Of a stretch of DNA of 13,853 nt, positions 1-7,919 are shown in pieces. Numbering within the stretch: position 1 is the stretch's first letter; every line of letters begins with the position of its first letter. Source of the DNA: a candidate division BRC1 bacterium ADurb.BinA292. Its GTDB lineage: Bacteria; Sumerlaeota; Sumerlaeia; MVZB01. Under the pieces are notes generated by a model. That model had not been told where the DNA came from. It saw only the letters and a program-made list of their open reading frames with translations, and did no database searches. Location: positions 1 to 13,853 of the forward strand of contig MVZB01000067.1 in the NCBI GenBank assembly GCA_002068205.1, given 5' to 3'. Made by a program: the position numbers and the translations under genes.

Positions 1-167
1 CCCGCCAGCCGCTCCAGGCCGGTGACGTGGAGCGCGGAGGTGCGCGCGCCCGTATCGACCTTGGCCCTGAGTTCCTGAATGCCCCACGCGGGCAATGAGA
101 CGTACTCGGTCCATCCGATCAGCAGTTTGCCGTTGCCGTCGGCGGGGGCTGGGTCCGGTTGTGTCAC
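1..167 (-). CDS. RimB-type retropepsin-like aspartic protease, N-terminal part (cut by window edge)
   Basis: The first 55 codons of a minus-strand gene are visible; the rest lies beyond the left edge. Residues about 15-50 contain an IGWTEYVSLP stretch, then AKVDTGARTSALH, with the DTG triad at residues 38-40. This matches the opening of the 'ATP-dependent zinc protease' family (PF05618), whose members are retropepsin-like aspartic peptidases; some work with RimK-type ATP-grasp ligases on ribosomal protein S6 tails. Whether this one has that role cannot be judged here. The start is a GTG at 165-167 with AAGGA about 9 bases upstream. No in-frame alternative start with a better ribosome site was seen. 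Family assignment rests on the motif and its spacing only. Confidence 0.75.
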   Translation of the reverse strand, partial: MTQPDPAPADGNGKLLIGWTEYVSLPAWGIQELRAKVDTGARTSALHVTGLERLA

Positions 168-320
168 GAAAGGTTTCCTTGCCCGGAGGATGGGGCGGTG
201 CAACTTCCCGCGCCGGCGTGCGTCATCAGGAGGGATGGAAGCGAGCGGTTGTCCACCTTCTGCATATCACGGCGGCGGCGGGGACATCAACGCTGGTGTC
301 GGATTCGGGGTTGAGGGGGA

Positions 321-405
321 AGAGCCGGGAACGGAGTTTCGGCGGGCGTTCGGGGGCGATTACGAAGACGAGGGACGAGGGGCGAGGGACGAGGATCGGG
401 GATAA
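321..405 (+). repeat. Dispersed purine-rich intergenic repeat, copy A
   Basis: This is the main content of the 168-586 gap, which otherwise shows no convincing gene. Bases 341-365 match 10316-10341 in copy C almost exactly: GGCGGGC, a slightly variable link, then TTCGGGGGCGATT(A/G)CGA, where 16 of 17 bases agree. It is followed by degenerate tandem GACGAG-type heptamers from 366 to about 397. The short reading frames through this block translate the repeat and are not believable genes. Confidence 0.7.
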
Positions 406-586
406 CGCTCGGATGATTCTTGCCTCGGCGGGTTCAACTCCATACAGTTTCATCAGTCCCGGCCATCAGGGAATTGCCAACGTGCCCATTCCCCTCCAGA
501 CTTGGCCCGGGGCAGCGGGCGCGCGCGACGGGCGACCGGTTCCCGTCGCGGCGGCGCCTCCCACGGGTCACCCGGTCGCGCGGAGC

Positions 587-1310
587 GTGGCCTGGATGCT
601 TTGGGCGCTGCTGATTGCGCTGACCGGGACGCCGTGCGGGGCCGAGATCTCGCTGAACCTGACGGCGCCGCTCGGTTCGACGTATGTGTCGGGCGAGTGG
701 GCGCCGCTGAGTTTCCAGCTGACCAACACCGGCGATGGCCCGACTGGCGCTGGAGTCGCTGGTCCATGGCCCGGTGCGCGAGGACCTGCGATCGCGGCAT
801 TTCCATGCGACGAGCAATATCAATCCCCAGTTTGCAGGGGTGATGCGTCGGGTTGTTCGCGCATTCATACGCCGCCCGCATCAATCCCCAGTTTGCAGGG
901 ATGATGCTCCTGCCCAATCTGTTGATCATCACGGGGTTGCTGCTGCTGTTCGTGCTGATTGTCGGGCCAATCAACTTTTACCTGCTGCGCAGGCGGCGCC
1001 GGCTGGAGCAGGCCTGGTTGAGCATCCCGCTGATCCCCTCATTTTCTTCTTCGCGATCTACGGTTACGGCGTGCTGGCCAAAGGGGGCCGCCAGCATTAT
1101 TCCTCGGTCGAAATCGTGCACCTGGCGGCGGGGTCGCCGTTGGGACTTCAGTGCTGGACCGCGACGCCGTTTTCGCCCGCCCGGCGGGTCTACACGTTGA
1201 CGCCGCCGGCGGGGGGGATCGTGCTGCCGATGACATCCTATTACGGGCTGGACACGTATCCGGGTGGGATCGGCTTTTCAGGGGCGGGCCCCGCTTACGG
1301 CCCTGGAGGA
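587..1310 (+). pseudogene. Remnant of an exported, membrane-anchored protein gene
   Basis: Protein-like sequence continues in pieces that change frame. From the GTG at 587 or ATG at 596 comes a signal peptide (MLWALLIALTGTPCGAEIS) and a beta-rich stretch ending in QLTNTGDG near 733. The next piece (735-815) is in a different frame and reads ARLALESLVHGPVREDLRSR. A repeat-spacer-repeat unit follows (819-906). A third frame then gives a membrane segment (LLIITGLLLLFVLIVGP) and INFYLLRRRRRLEQAW, ending near 1042. A one-base shift then restores FFFAIYGYGVLAKGG and a further soluble part to about 1310. The membrane segment followed by GPINFYLLRRR and then a second hydrophobic segment resembles large planctomycete-type membrane proteins with an exported N-terminal part. 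A central portion of perhaps several hundred residues seems to be missing; that size is inference. No single frame restores the gene. Confidence 0.6.
819..906 (+). CRISPR. CRISPR-like repeat-spacer-repeat unit (two repeats, one spacer)
   Basis: Two 27-base repeats lie at 819-845 and 880-906. They differ at one base (G840 versus A901) and are separated by a 34-base non-repeated spacer (846-879), giving a 61-base unit. The repeat begins ATCAATCCCC and ends GGG(A/G)TGATG. Its ends form an imperfect dyad (ATCAATCCC against GGGATGAT), as in repeats of the TTTCAATCC...GGGAT type. The geometry and dyad fit a minimal or eroded CRISPR array. No cas gene is in the window, no third repeat was found, and the unit interrupts a gene remnant. 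A simple duplication inside the damaged gene is the alternative. Confidence 0.4.
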
Positions 1311-1342
1311 TCCCAGGACGATAATGTAGAAGATCAGCGACC

Positions 1343-1870
1343 AGGAAAAAATCCGCCCGCGGGTTTCAACGCATCGACGAGCGCTGGTTCTATTATCCGC
1401 TGCTGGCAGGACTGTGGCTGGGCGCGGTGGGGCTGACGATGGCATTGCATCCGTTGAGCGGCGCCTTCCGGGACGAGTTCATGTTGTCGCTGCCGATCAT
1501 GCTGTCGTCGCTGTGGACGGGCTTGACGGTTTGCCTGCTGGTGAGTCTGATCTGCGCTGACCGAAACCGGGCGGCGGTGGGGGCGGGGCTGATTCTGCTG
1601 GTGGTCTGGGGGGTGGCGCCGGCGTTTGCGCAGGCCGCGCGCGAAATCCAGACGAGCTGGAGTCAGATGGCGGAGGGGGGCGCCGTGCGGGCGGTCGCCG
1701 AATGGATTCTGGACGTGTCGCCGTTAACGCAACTCGTCCGCACCGCGGACAATTCCGCGGCGCTGAGCGTCGGGCGGTGCGCAACCTTTATGGTTGTGAT
1801 GAATCTGATCTTTTCACTCCTGTTGCTGACGCCCAAGGCGCGTAACCGGTTTGACGTCGAGTATCATTAA
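1343..1870 (+). pseudogene. C-terminal fragment of a polytopic membrane protein, ABC-2 permease-like
   Basis: The frame is open from 1325 (just after a TAA at 1322) to the TAA at 1868-1870. Believable protein begins near 1367 with QRIDERWFYYPLLAGLWLGA. Translation could start only at the GTG at 1427, but the conserved-looking sequence clearly extends upstream of it, so the N-terminal part is missing. At least four hydrophobic segments are visible: around FYYPLLAGLWLGAVGLTMAL, IMLSSLWTGLTVCLLVSLIC, AVGAGLILLVVWGVAPAF, and FMVVMNLIFSLLLLTP close to the C terminus. The arrangement, with a soluble stretch between segments three and four and a short polar tail, resembles the C-terminal half of ABC-2 type permeases. 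Family naming is tentative; truncation is more certain. Confidence 0.5.
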
Positions 1871-1938
1871 GTCATAATGGGAGTCGCCGGGCGTTCCCCA
1901 GCCGAGGGGATTGGCCCGCGTTGTGCTTTAAACCCTGC

Positions 1939-1971
1939 CGTGTGCCACCAGGAGAGGTGAAACCGCACACG
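1939..1971 (+). promoter_or_regulatory. Hairpin in the leader of the small exported protein gene
   Basis: CGTGTGC (1939-1945) pairs with GCACACG (1965-1971). Inside it CACC (1946-1949) pairs with GGTG (1956-1959), exposing AGGAGA in the loop and leaving AAACC as a one-sided bulge. It lies about 43 bases before the ATG at 2014. It does not match a riboswitch class I can recognise. Confidence 0.4.
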
Positions 1972-1983
1972 CAGCATTCAATC

Positions 1984-2005
1984 CCCCGCGCGGGGAGAGA
2001 GGAGG
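1984..2005 (+). promoter_or_regulatory. GC palindrome next to the ribosome binding site of the small exported protein
   Basis: CCCCGCGCGGGG at 1984-1995 is a perfect 12-base palindrome. It is immediately followed by a purine run containing GGAGG (2001-2005), 8 bases before the ATG at 2014. This Shine-Dalgarno match decides the start of the gene. If the palindrome folds, it sits just upstream of the ribosome site and could affect its accessibility; that is inference. Confidence 0.45.
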
Positions 2006-2013
2006 GTTGGAGT

Positions 2014-2292
2014 ATGATGCCCATCGGACGGACCTTGACGGGAGCCGCCATCGCCGCCCTGGCGATGGTTGGGACGGTAGCGTTCGCGGAGAGCAGCAAG
2101 GTCAAGCATGACTTCAAATACGGGGAGCTGCGCACGCCGACGCGGAGTCTGGTGTCGGTCGATGTCGATACCCCGGAACACTTTGAAGAACCGTTTGTCG
2201 GGCCGGTGATTGTGGAGTTTGAGCCGGAAGGTCAGGTGTTTGGCGTCGTTCCGGACATGGTGACCGGGATTGAGGACCAGTCTGGGATGTGA
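2014..2292 (+). CDS. Small exported acidic protein of unknown function
   Basis: This encodes 92 residues. The N terminus is a typical Sec signal peptide: MMPIGR, then a hydrophobic core (LTGAAIAALAMVGTVAFA) and a likely cleavage after AFA at residue 25. The mature part is about 67 residues, acidic and rich in Val, Glu and Asp, with no cysteine and no obvious further membrane segment. I do not recognise the family. The ATG at 2014 is preferred over upstream in-frame codons because GGAGG lies 8 bases before it and the signal peptide starts there. The gene stands alone: it has its own leader with two hairpins, and a strong terminator follows 44 bases after the stop. That suggests an independent transcript, possibly well expressed. 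Confidence 0.65.
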   Translation: MMPIGRTLTGAAIAALAMVGTVAFAESSKVKHDFKYGELRTPTRSLVSVDVDTPEHFEEPFVGPVIVEFEPEGQVFGVVPDMVTGIEDQSGM

Positions 2293-2336
2293 TCACCGGA
2301 GAAGCAACGGCAGAGGCGGATCACGTTCCGGATCCG

Positions 2337-2366
2337 GGGGCGGCGGGTTTTTCCGCCGCCCCTTTT
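2337..2366 (+). terminator. Intrinsic terminator after the small exported protein gene
   Basis: GGGGCGGCGG (2337-2346) pairs perfectly with CCGCCGCCCC (2353-2362) around a six-base GTTTTT loop, and TTTT (2363-2366) follows. The ten-base GC stem plus T tract is a textbook rho-independent terminator for plus-strand transcription. Confidence 0.85.
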
Positions 2367-2556
2367 CGCTTGGAGCGGGAAGAAGTTCGCTTGAAGTGGA
2401 AAGAAGCACGCCAATCGTATATCGAAATGCGAAACAAATTGGAATGTGCAATTTCAAGAACCGCAACAGACCTGCGCGATGTGAGCGTGAGCGATCATTC
2501 TGAGCAAAGCAAGGCACAATGACAAAGGCGCAACAGGCAACGACGCCAAGACGGAA

Positions 2557-2579
2557 ACGCATCCAGACCAGGGATGCGT
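2557..2579 (-). terminator. Candidate terminator after clpB
   Basis: ACGCATCC (2557-2564) and GGATGCGT (2572-2579) form a perfect eight-base stem with a seven-base loop, about 85 bases beyond the clpB stop. Read on the minus strand it is followed by TTTCCGTCTT, a weak T-rich tail. The rest of 2367-2662 shows no convincing gene; GCGTTGCAACGC at 2624-2635 is a further perfect palindrome. Confidence 0.45.
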
Positions 2580-2662
2580 CCAGCGATCGGCTGTGAGTCG
2601 ACCAAACGCGGTGTCGGCGCGTTGCGTTGCAACGCTCTGTCACCGCACTCCAGGATGGCCGA

Positions 2663-5317
2663 TCAGCGTGTCGCGACATCCGCTGCGGAGTCCGCGGGGG
2701 ATTCGGCCGAGTGGTCGGTGCGAAAGACCAGTTCGCCCGCCTCGACATCGACATGGACCCGCGAGCCGTCGCGGATCTCGCCGGCGATCAGCCGGCGCCC
2801 CAGGGCCGTCTCCAGTTCCTTCTGGATCAGACGCTTGAGCGGCCGCGCGCCGTAGGTCGGGTCATAGCCGCGGTTGGCGAGCCACGCCCGCGCCGCATCG
2901 GTCAGCTCCAGCGTGATGCGCCGGTCGGCCAGCCGGCCGTAGATCTGTTCGAGCAGCAGGTCGACAATCTGTTTGATCTGCTCCAGGCCGAGCGGCGTGA
3001 AGAGCACGATGTCGTCGATCCGGTTGAGGAATTCCGGGCGGAAGTTGGCGCGCAGCTCGTTCATCACGCGCAGCCGCGTGTTCTCGTCCAGCTCGCCGTC
3101 ATCGTCCACTCCTTCGGTCAGGTAGGTGGAGCCGATGTTGGAGGTCATGATGACGACGGTGTTCTTGAAGTCGACGGTTCGTCCCTGGGAATCGGTCAGG
3201 CGGCCGTCGTCGAGCAGTTGCAGCAGGATGTGGAAGACATCGGGATGCGCCTTTTCGATCTCGTCGAACAGGAGCACGGCATACGGCCGGCGGCGCACCG
3301 CTTCGGTGAGCTGGCCGCCCTCCTCGTAGCCGACATAGCCCGGTGGCGCGCCGATCAGGCGCGAAACCGAGTGCTTCTCCATGTATTCCGACATGTCGAT
3401 GCGGACCAGGTTCTCCTCGGTGTCGAACAGCGCCTGGGCCAGGGCCTTGGCCAGCTCGGTTTTGCCGACGCCGGTCGGGCCGAGGAAGATGAACGAGCCA
3501 ATCGGCCGGCGCGGATCCTTCAGGCCGGAGCGGCCGCGCAGGACGGCGTCGGCAACGGCGCGCACGGCCTCATCCTGGCCGATGACGCGCCGGTGCAGGA
3601 TTTCATCGAGCTTGAGCAGTTTTTCGCGCTCGCCTTCCATCAGGCGGGTCACGGGGATGCCGGTCCAGCGGGCGACAATTTCGGCGATTTCCTCCTCGGT
3701 CACTTCCTCGCGCAGGAGCGTGCCGGCGCCGAGCTTGTCGTGCTGCTGTTTTTCGAGCGCGGCAAGTTGCTGTTCGAGGTCGCGCAGCTTGCCGTATTTC
3801 AGCTCGGCCGCCTTGTTCAGGTCATAGGCGCGTTCGGCGCGCTCGACGGCGGCGCGCGTCTGTTCGATCTGCTCGCGCAGTTCGCGCAGTTTGCCGATCG
3901 ACTCCTTCTCGGCCAGCCACTGGGCATTGAGTCGCGACTGTTCGTCGCGCAGCTCGGCCAGCTCCTTTTCGAGCGCGGCCAGCCGCTCGCGCGAGGCTTC
4001 GTCCTTTTCCTTGCGCAGCGCCGCCTGCTCGATTTCGAGCTGCATGACGCGGCGGCTGACCTGATCCAGTTCGCTGGGCATCGAGTCGATCTCGGTGCGC
4101 AGCATCGCACCCGCCTCGTCGATCAGATCGATCGCCTTGTCGGGCAGGAAGCGGTCCGAGATGTAGCGGTGCGAGAGGATCGCGGCCGAGACCAGTGCGC
4201 TGTCCTGAATCCGGACTCCGTGGTGGACCTCGAAGCGTTCGCGCAGGCCGCGCAGGATCGAGATCGTATCCTCGACCGAGGGCTCCTCGATCAGGACCGG
4301 CTGGAAACGGCGTTCCAGGGCGGGGTCCTTCTCGATGTATTTGCGGTATTCATCGAGGGTGGTGGCGCCGATGCAGTGCAGTTCGCCGCGCGCCAGCATC
4401 GGCTTGAGGATGTTGCCGGCGTCGATGGCGCCCTCGGCCTTGCCAGCGCCGACAATCGTATGGAGCTCATCGATGAACAGGATGATGCGGCCCTCGGCCT
4501 TCTGGACCTCGGCGAGCACGGCCTTGAGCCGTTCCTCGAACTCGCCGCGGAATTTGGCGCCGGCCAGCAGCGCGCCCATGTCGAGCGAAAAGACGGTCTT
4601 GTTGCGCAGGCCGTCGGGGACGTCGTTGCGCACGATACGGTGGGCGAGGCCCTCGACGATGGCGGTCTTGCCGACGCCAGGCTCGCCGATCAGCACCGGG
4701 TTGTTCTTGGTGCGGCGCGAGAGGATGCGGATGGCGCGGCGGATCTCCTCGTCGCGGCCGATGACGGGGTCGAGCTTGCCGCGGCGCGCCTCCTCGACCA
4801 GATCGCGGCCGTACTTGGTCAACGCCTCATAGGTTGCTTCGGGGTTGTTGCTGGTGACGCGCTGGTTGCCGCGGACCTCGGCCATGGCGCGCAGGACCGC
4901 GTCATGTTTGACGCCGGATTTCTGCAGGACGCGGCCGGCCGGACGCGCCTTGGCTGAATCGAGCATCGCCAGCAGGACGTGCTCGACGCTGATGTAGTCG
5001 TCGCGCAGGCGGCGGGCTTCCTCCTCGGCGCGGACGAGGACGCGGTTGAGGTCCTGCGTCACGTAGACCTGGCCCGGTTCGACGCCGGGGCCGCTGACGC
5101 GCGGCATACGGTCCAGTTCCGCGTCGAGGTTTTTTCGGGTGATGTCGACGTCGCAGCCGGCGCGCTCCAGAATGCGTGGGATGATGCCTTCGGGCTGGTC
5201 GAGCAGCGCGGCGAGCAGGTGTTCGACATCGACGGCCTGATGGCCGCGTTCGATGGCCAGGGTCTGCGCGGCGGCGAGCGCTTCCTGAGTCTTCTGAGTC
5301 AGTTTGTTCATGTCCAT
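2663..5317 (-). CDS. clpB: ATP-dependent disaggregase ClpB
   Basis: This encodes 884 residues, slightly longer than the usual 850-870. It is a hexameric AAA+ chaperone that, with DnaK, pulls polypeptides out of cytoplasmic aggregates. Domains in order: Clp N-domain (1-150); first AAA+ domain with Walker A GEPGVGKT (211-218), Walker B ILFIDE (279-284) and pore loop AKFRGEFEER (Phe256 where E. coli has Tyr); a coiled-coil middle domain (about 410-535) with the heptad-like charged residues that separate ClpB from ClpA and ClpC; second AAA+ domain with Walker A GPTGVGKT (613-620), pore-loop GYVGYEEGG and Walker B VLLFDE (681-686); then the C-terminal domain. No IGF/L-type ClpP-binding loop was noticed, as expected for ClpB. 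The ATG at 5315-5317 is followed by another at 5309-5311; neither has a close Shine-Dalgarno (GGGAG is 14 bases away). The gene is monocistronic and divergent from mutA. Confidence 0.97.
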   Translation of the reverse strand: MDMNKLTQKTQEALAAAQTLAIERGHQAVDVEHLLAALLDQPEGIIPRILERAGCDVDITRKNLDAELDRMPRVSGPGVEPGQVYVTQDLNRVLVRAEEEARRLRDDYISVEHVLLAMLDSAKARPAGRVLQKSGVKHDAVLRAMAEVRGNQRVTSNNPEATYEALTKYGRDLVEEARRGKLDPVIGRDEEIRRAIRILSRRTKNNPVLIGEPGVGKTAIVEGLAHRIVRNDVPDGLRNKTVFSLDMGALLAGAKFRGEFEERLKAVLAEVQKAEGRIILFIDELHTIVGAGKAEGAIDAGNILKPMLARGELHCIGATTLDEYRKYIEKDPALERRFQPVLIEEPSVEDTISILRGLRERFEVHHGVRIQDSALVSAAILSHRYISDRFLPDKAIDLIDEAGAMLRTEIDSMPSELDQVSRRVMQLEIEQAALRKEKDEASRERLAALEKELAELRDEQSRLNAQWLAEKESIGKLRELREQIEQTRAAVERAERAYDLNKAAELKYGKLRDLEQQLAALEKQQHDKLGAGTLLREEVTEEEIAEIVARWTGIPVTRLMEGEREKLLKLDEILHRRVIGQDEAVRAVADAVLRGRSGLKDPRRPIGSFIFLGPTGVGKTELAKALAQALFDTEENLVRIDMSEYMEKHSVSRLIGAPPGYVGYEEGGQLTEAVRRRPYAVLLFDEIEKAHPDVFHILLQLLDDGRLTDSQGRTVDFKNTVVIMTSNIGSTYLTEGVDDDGELDENTRLRVMNELRANFRPEFLNRIDDIVLFTPLGLEQIKQIVDLLLEQIYGRLADRRITLELTDAARAWLANRGYDPTYGARPLKRLIQKELETALGRRLIAGEIRDGSRVHVDVEAGELVFRTDHSAESPADSAADVATR

Positions 5318-5392
5318 GGTCTAAGCGACAGCTCCCTGCATCCCAATCTAGACCGGTGGGAGAGCAAAAGAAAGGCCAGCGGGACGGAATTT

Positions 5393-5421
5393 GTAATATG
5401 TTGAAAATAAATGGCTTGCAA
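5393..5421 (-). promoter_or_regulatory. Candidate clpB promoter
   Basis: On the minus strand TTGCAA (5416-5421) and TATTAC (5393-5398) are 17 bases apart and about 75 bases upstream of the clpB start. Each matches four of six housekeeping-sigma positions. The -35 hexamer lies inside the palindrome CTTGCAAG (5415-5422). No CIRCE or HAIR element was seen in this gap, so the usual HrcA or HspR control is not supported here. Confidence 0.4.
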
Positions 5422-5551
5422 GAGATACGCGGAGTCTGGGGGCGTCACGTTGTGTAGCATAATGAGGCATTGTGGAAGATGGCGGAGCGGAATGTTACGC
5501 TCTTTGGAAGCGGTGCCTGGGTCGGCGGTTCATCGCGAACTGGCAAACATC

Positions 5552-5690
5552 GGGTTTTTGAGAGCCGAGGACGAGGGGAGCCGGGAGCCGAATTCTTGGT
5601 TGTGCCGTTGGGGACGAGCACGAAGCCGAGGACGGGGGAGGAGAAAGGCAGACGAGAGACCAGAGACTGAGCAGACGGGGACGAAACGGG
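5552..5690 (+). repeat. Dispersed purine-rich intergenic repeat, copy B
   Basis: Bases 5553-5577 match 10267-10291 of copy C at 24 of 25 positions (GGTTTT(T/C)GAGAGCCGAGG and onward). A shared GAGCCG(G/A)GAGCCGAATT follows. The remainder is a looser run of GACGAG-like purine units to about 5685. It occupies the centre of the 5318-5772 gap between clpB and mutA; apart from promoters and this repeat, I see no gene there. Confidence 0.7.
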
Positions 5691-5691
5691 T

Positions 5692-5719
5692 TTGACTCCC
5701 CGGATGCGGACGCTAGAAT
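5692..5719 (+). promoter_or_regulatory. mutAB promoter
   Basis: TTGACT (5692-5697) and TAGAAT (5714-5719) each match five of six consensus positions, with a 16-base spacer, 53 bases upstream of the mutA GTG. This is the best housekeeping-type promoter in the window. It starts immediately after repeat copy B. Confidence 0.7.
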
Positions 5720-5736
5720 GGTGTTCGGGACGCTAG
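5708..5736 (+). promoter_or_regulatory. Direct repeat overlapping the mutAB -10 region
   Basis: GGACGCTAG occurs at 5708-5716 and again at 5728-5736, starts 20 bases apart (two helical turns). The first copy runs into the -10 hexamer and the second covers the expected transcription start. A regulator binding the same face twice, or a duplicated -10 box, would both fit. Confidence 0.4.
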
Positions 5737-5772
5737 GGTCCGAGTTGGTGATTATCTGGCAGGAGTTCCACG

Positions 5773-7919
5773 GTGTCCAATCCAAGTTTTACGGACCAAT
5801 TTCCACCGGTCAGTTATGAAGCATGGCGCCGCGTGGTCGAACAGGACCTCGCCGGCGCCTCGTTCGAGAAAAAGCTGGTCACGCAGACGTATGAAGGCGT
5901 GTCGATTCAGCCGATTTATACGCGCCGGGACTGGCCGGTCGAGGGCGACCGGTCCGGCTTGCCGGGTCAGCCGCCGTTCACGCGCGGTGCGCGCCCGGTC
6001 AATCGCCGACCGCTCGCGCTGGACGTCGCGGGGTGGGACATCCGCCAGGAGCACCGCCACCCCGCGCTCGCCGTGACCAATCAGGCCGTGCTGGCCGATC
6101 TGGAGCGCGGGGCGACGTCGGTTCAGTTCAGGCTGGATGCGGCGGCGCGCGCCGGATTGGACGGCGACGACCCCGCCGCCGGGGACCTGGCCGGCCAGGA
6201 TGGCGTGATGATTTACTCCAGCGCCGACCTGGGCCGGGCACTGGATCAGGTGCTGCTGGAGATCGCGGGAATCGGCCTGGATGCCGGGGCGCAGTTTCTG
6301 CCGGCGGCCGGGTTGCTCGTCGCCCTCCTGCGCGAGCGGGGGCTGGACCCCGCGCGGGCGCGGGTCGCCTTCAACGCCGATCCGCTGGCGGCGCTGGCGG
6401 AGGAGGGCCGCCTGCCCACGCGCCTGGACGAAGCGCTGGACCGTCTGGCCGAGCTGGCGGCGTGGACCTCGCGTCACATGCCGTCGAGCCGCAGCGTCTG
6501 CGTCGGCACGTCGTGTTATCACCGGGCAGGGGCGACGGCCGTTCAGGACCTGGCCTTCTCGATGGCGACCGGCGTGGCGTATCTGCGCGCGATGCTGGGC
6601 TTCGGCCTGACGTTGCCGGCGGCGCTGAATCAACTGCTGTTTTCGTACAGCGTGGGCTGCAATCAGTTTCTTGCGATCGCCAAGCTGCGGGCGGCGCGGC
6701 GGCTGTGGGCGCGGGTGGCCGAGGCCTGCGGCGCCGAACCGCGGGACCGGGCGATGGCGCTGCACGTGCGCAACGCCGACCGGATCATGACCGTGCGCGA
6801 CCCGTGGGTCAACATGCTGCGGACGACGGTTTGCTGTTTCGCCGGGGCGGCGGCGGGCGCCGAAAGCATCACGATTACCCCGTTCGACAGCCAGGTGGGC
6901 CTGCCCGATGACTTCAGCCGTCGGATTGCGCGCAACACCCAGGTGATCCTGATGGAGGAATCGCATCTGGGGCAGGTGATGGATCCGGGCGGCGGCTCGT
7001 GGTACATCGAGCGGCTGACCGAGGATCTGGCGGCCGCCGCGTGGAAGCTGTTCCAGGAGATTGAAGCACGGGGCGGGATGGGTGAGGCCATTGTCTCGGG
7101 CTGGGTGAAGGAGCAAATTGAAGCGGCGTATCAACCGCGGGAGAAGAACCTGGCGCGGCGCAAGGACGCGATCACCGGCGTGAGCGAATTTCCCAATCTG
7201 GGCGAGCGCTCGCTGGAACCGCGCGAGCCGGACCGCGCGGCGCTGCGGGAGGAAGCGCGCCAGCGGCTGGAGGGGCTGCGCCGGCGTGGCAATGTCGGCC
7301 GGGCGCTGCAGGCGCTCGAGGCCCAGGTGCGTGTGCGCGAGGGAGAACCGGGCGAGTTGATGGAGACGATCATCGCTGATGCGCAGGCCGGGGCGACGAT
7401 CGGTGAACTGGCCCAGTCGCTCGACGGCGGGCACGAAGCGGTGACGATCGACGCGCTGGTGTTTCACACGTTCAGCGAGCCGTATGAAGCGCTGCGCGCC
7501 GCCAGCGACGAGTATGCCGCGCGCGCCGGCCACCGGCCGTCGGCGTTCCTGGTCAACCTGGGCCCGGTGGCGCAGCATACCGCGCGCGCGGGCTACGCCC
7601 GCAATTTCCTGGAGGCCGGCGGGTTCGAGGTGATCGACGGCGAGGGCTGCGACGACGCCGCGGCGGCCGGGTCGGCGTTTGCGGCGAGCGGCGCCGGCCT
7701 TGCCGTCATCTGTTCGTCCGACGCCGTCTATCAGCAGTTGGCGGCGCCCGTCGCCGGCGAGCTGAAACGGCGCGGGGCGCGGCGGATCGTGCTGGCCGGC
7801 CGGCCCGGCGAAAACGAGGCAAGCTGGCGCGAAGCCGGCATCGATACGTTCATTCACATCGGTTGCGACGTTCTGGGCACGCTGCGGTCGCTGCTCAAGG
7901 AACAAGGAGTTGAAGTCGA

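Noticed and set aside
1939..1971. A cobalamin or FMN riboswitch in the leader at 1939-1971
   Set aside because: GGTGAAACC and AGGAGA are only superficially similar; the conserved B12-box and RFN cores are absent and the region is too short.
2289..2522. A charged 77-codon frame after the small exported protein
   Set aside because: It begins inside and crosses the strong terminator stem and lacks a ribosome site; the Lys/Glu-rich stretch is more likely chance.
2627..4957. A 776-codon plus-strand open frame opposite clpB
   Set aside because: It is the mirror of the minus-strand clpB in high-GC codons; the clpB frame has every expected motif and this one has none.
5318..5460. CIRCE or HAIR heat-shock operator upstream of clpB
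   Set aside because: Neither TTAGCACTC-N9-GAGTGCTAA nor the HspR CTTGAGT-N7-ACTCAAG pattern is present; only the short palindrome CTTGCAAG is seen.
5411..5695. A 94-codon frame upstream of mutA
   Set aside because: It runs through promoter sequence and repeat copy B; no ribosome site and no protein-like features.
5752..7905. A 717-codon minus-strand open frame opposite mutA
   Set aside because: Antisense shadow of mutA: low-complexity Arg/Pro/Gln-rich translation with no domain, whereas mutA is unmistakable.
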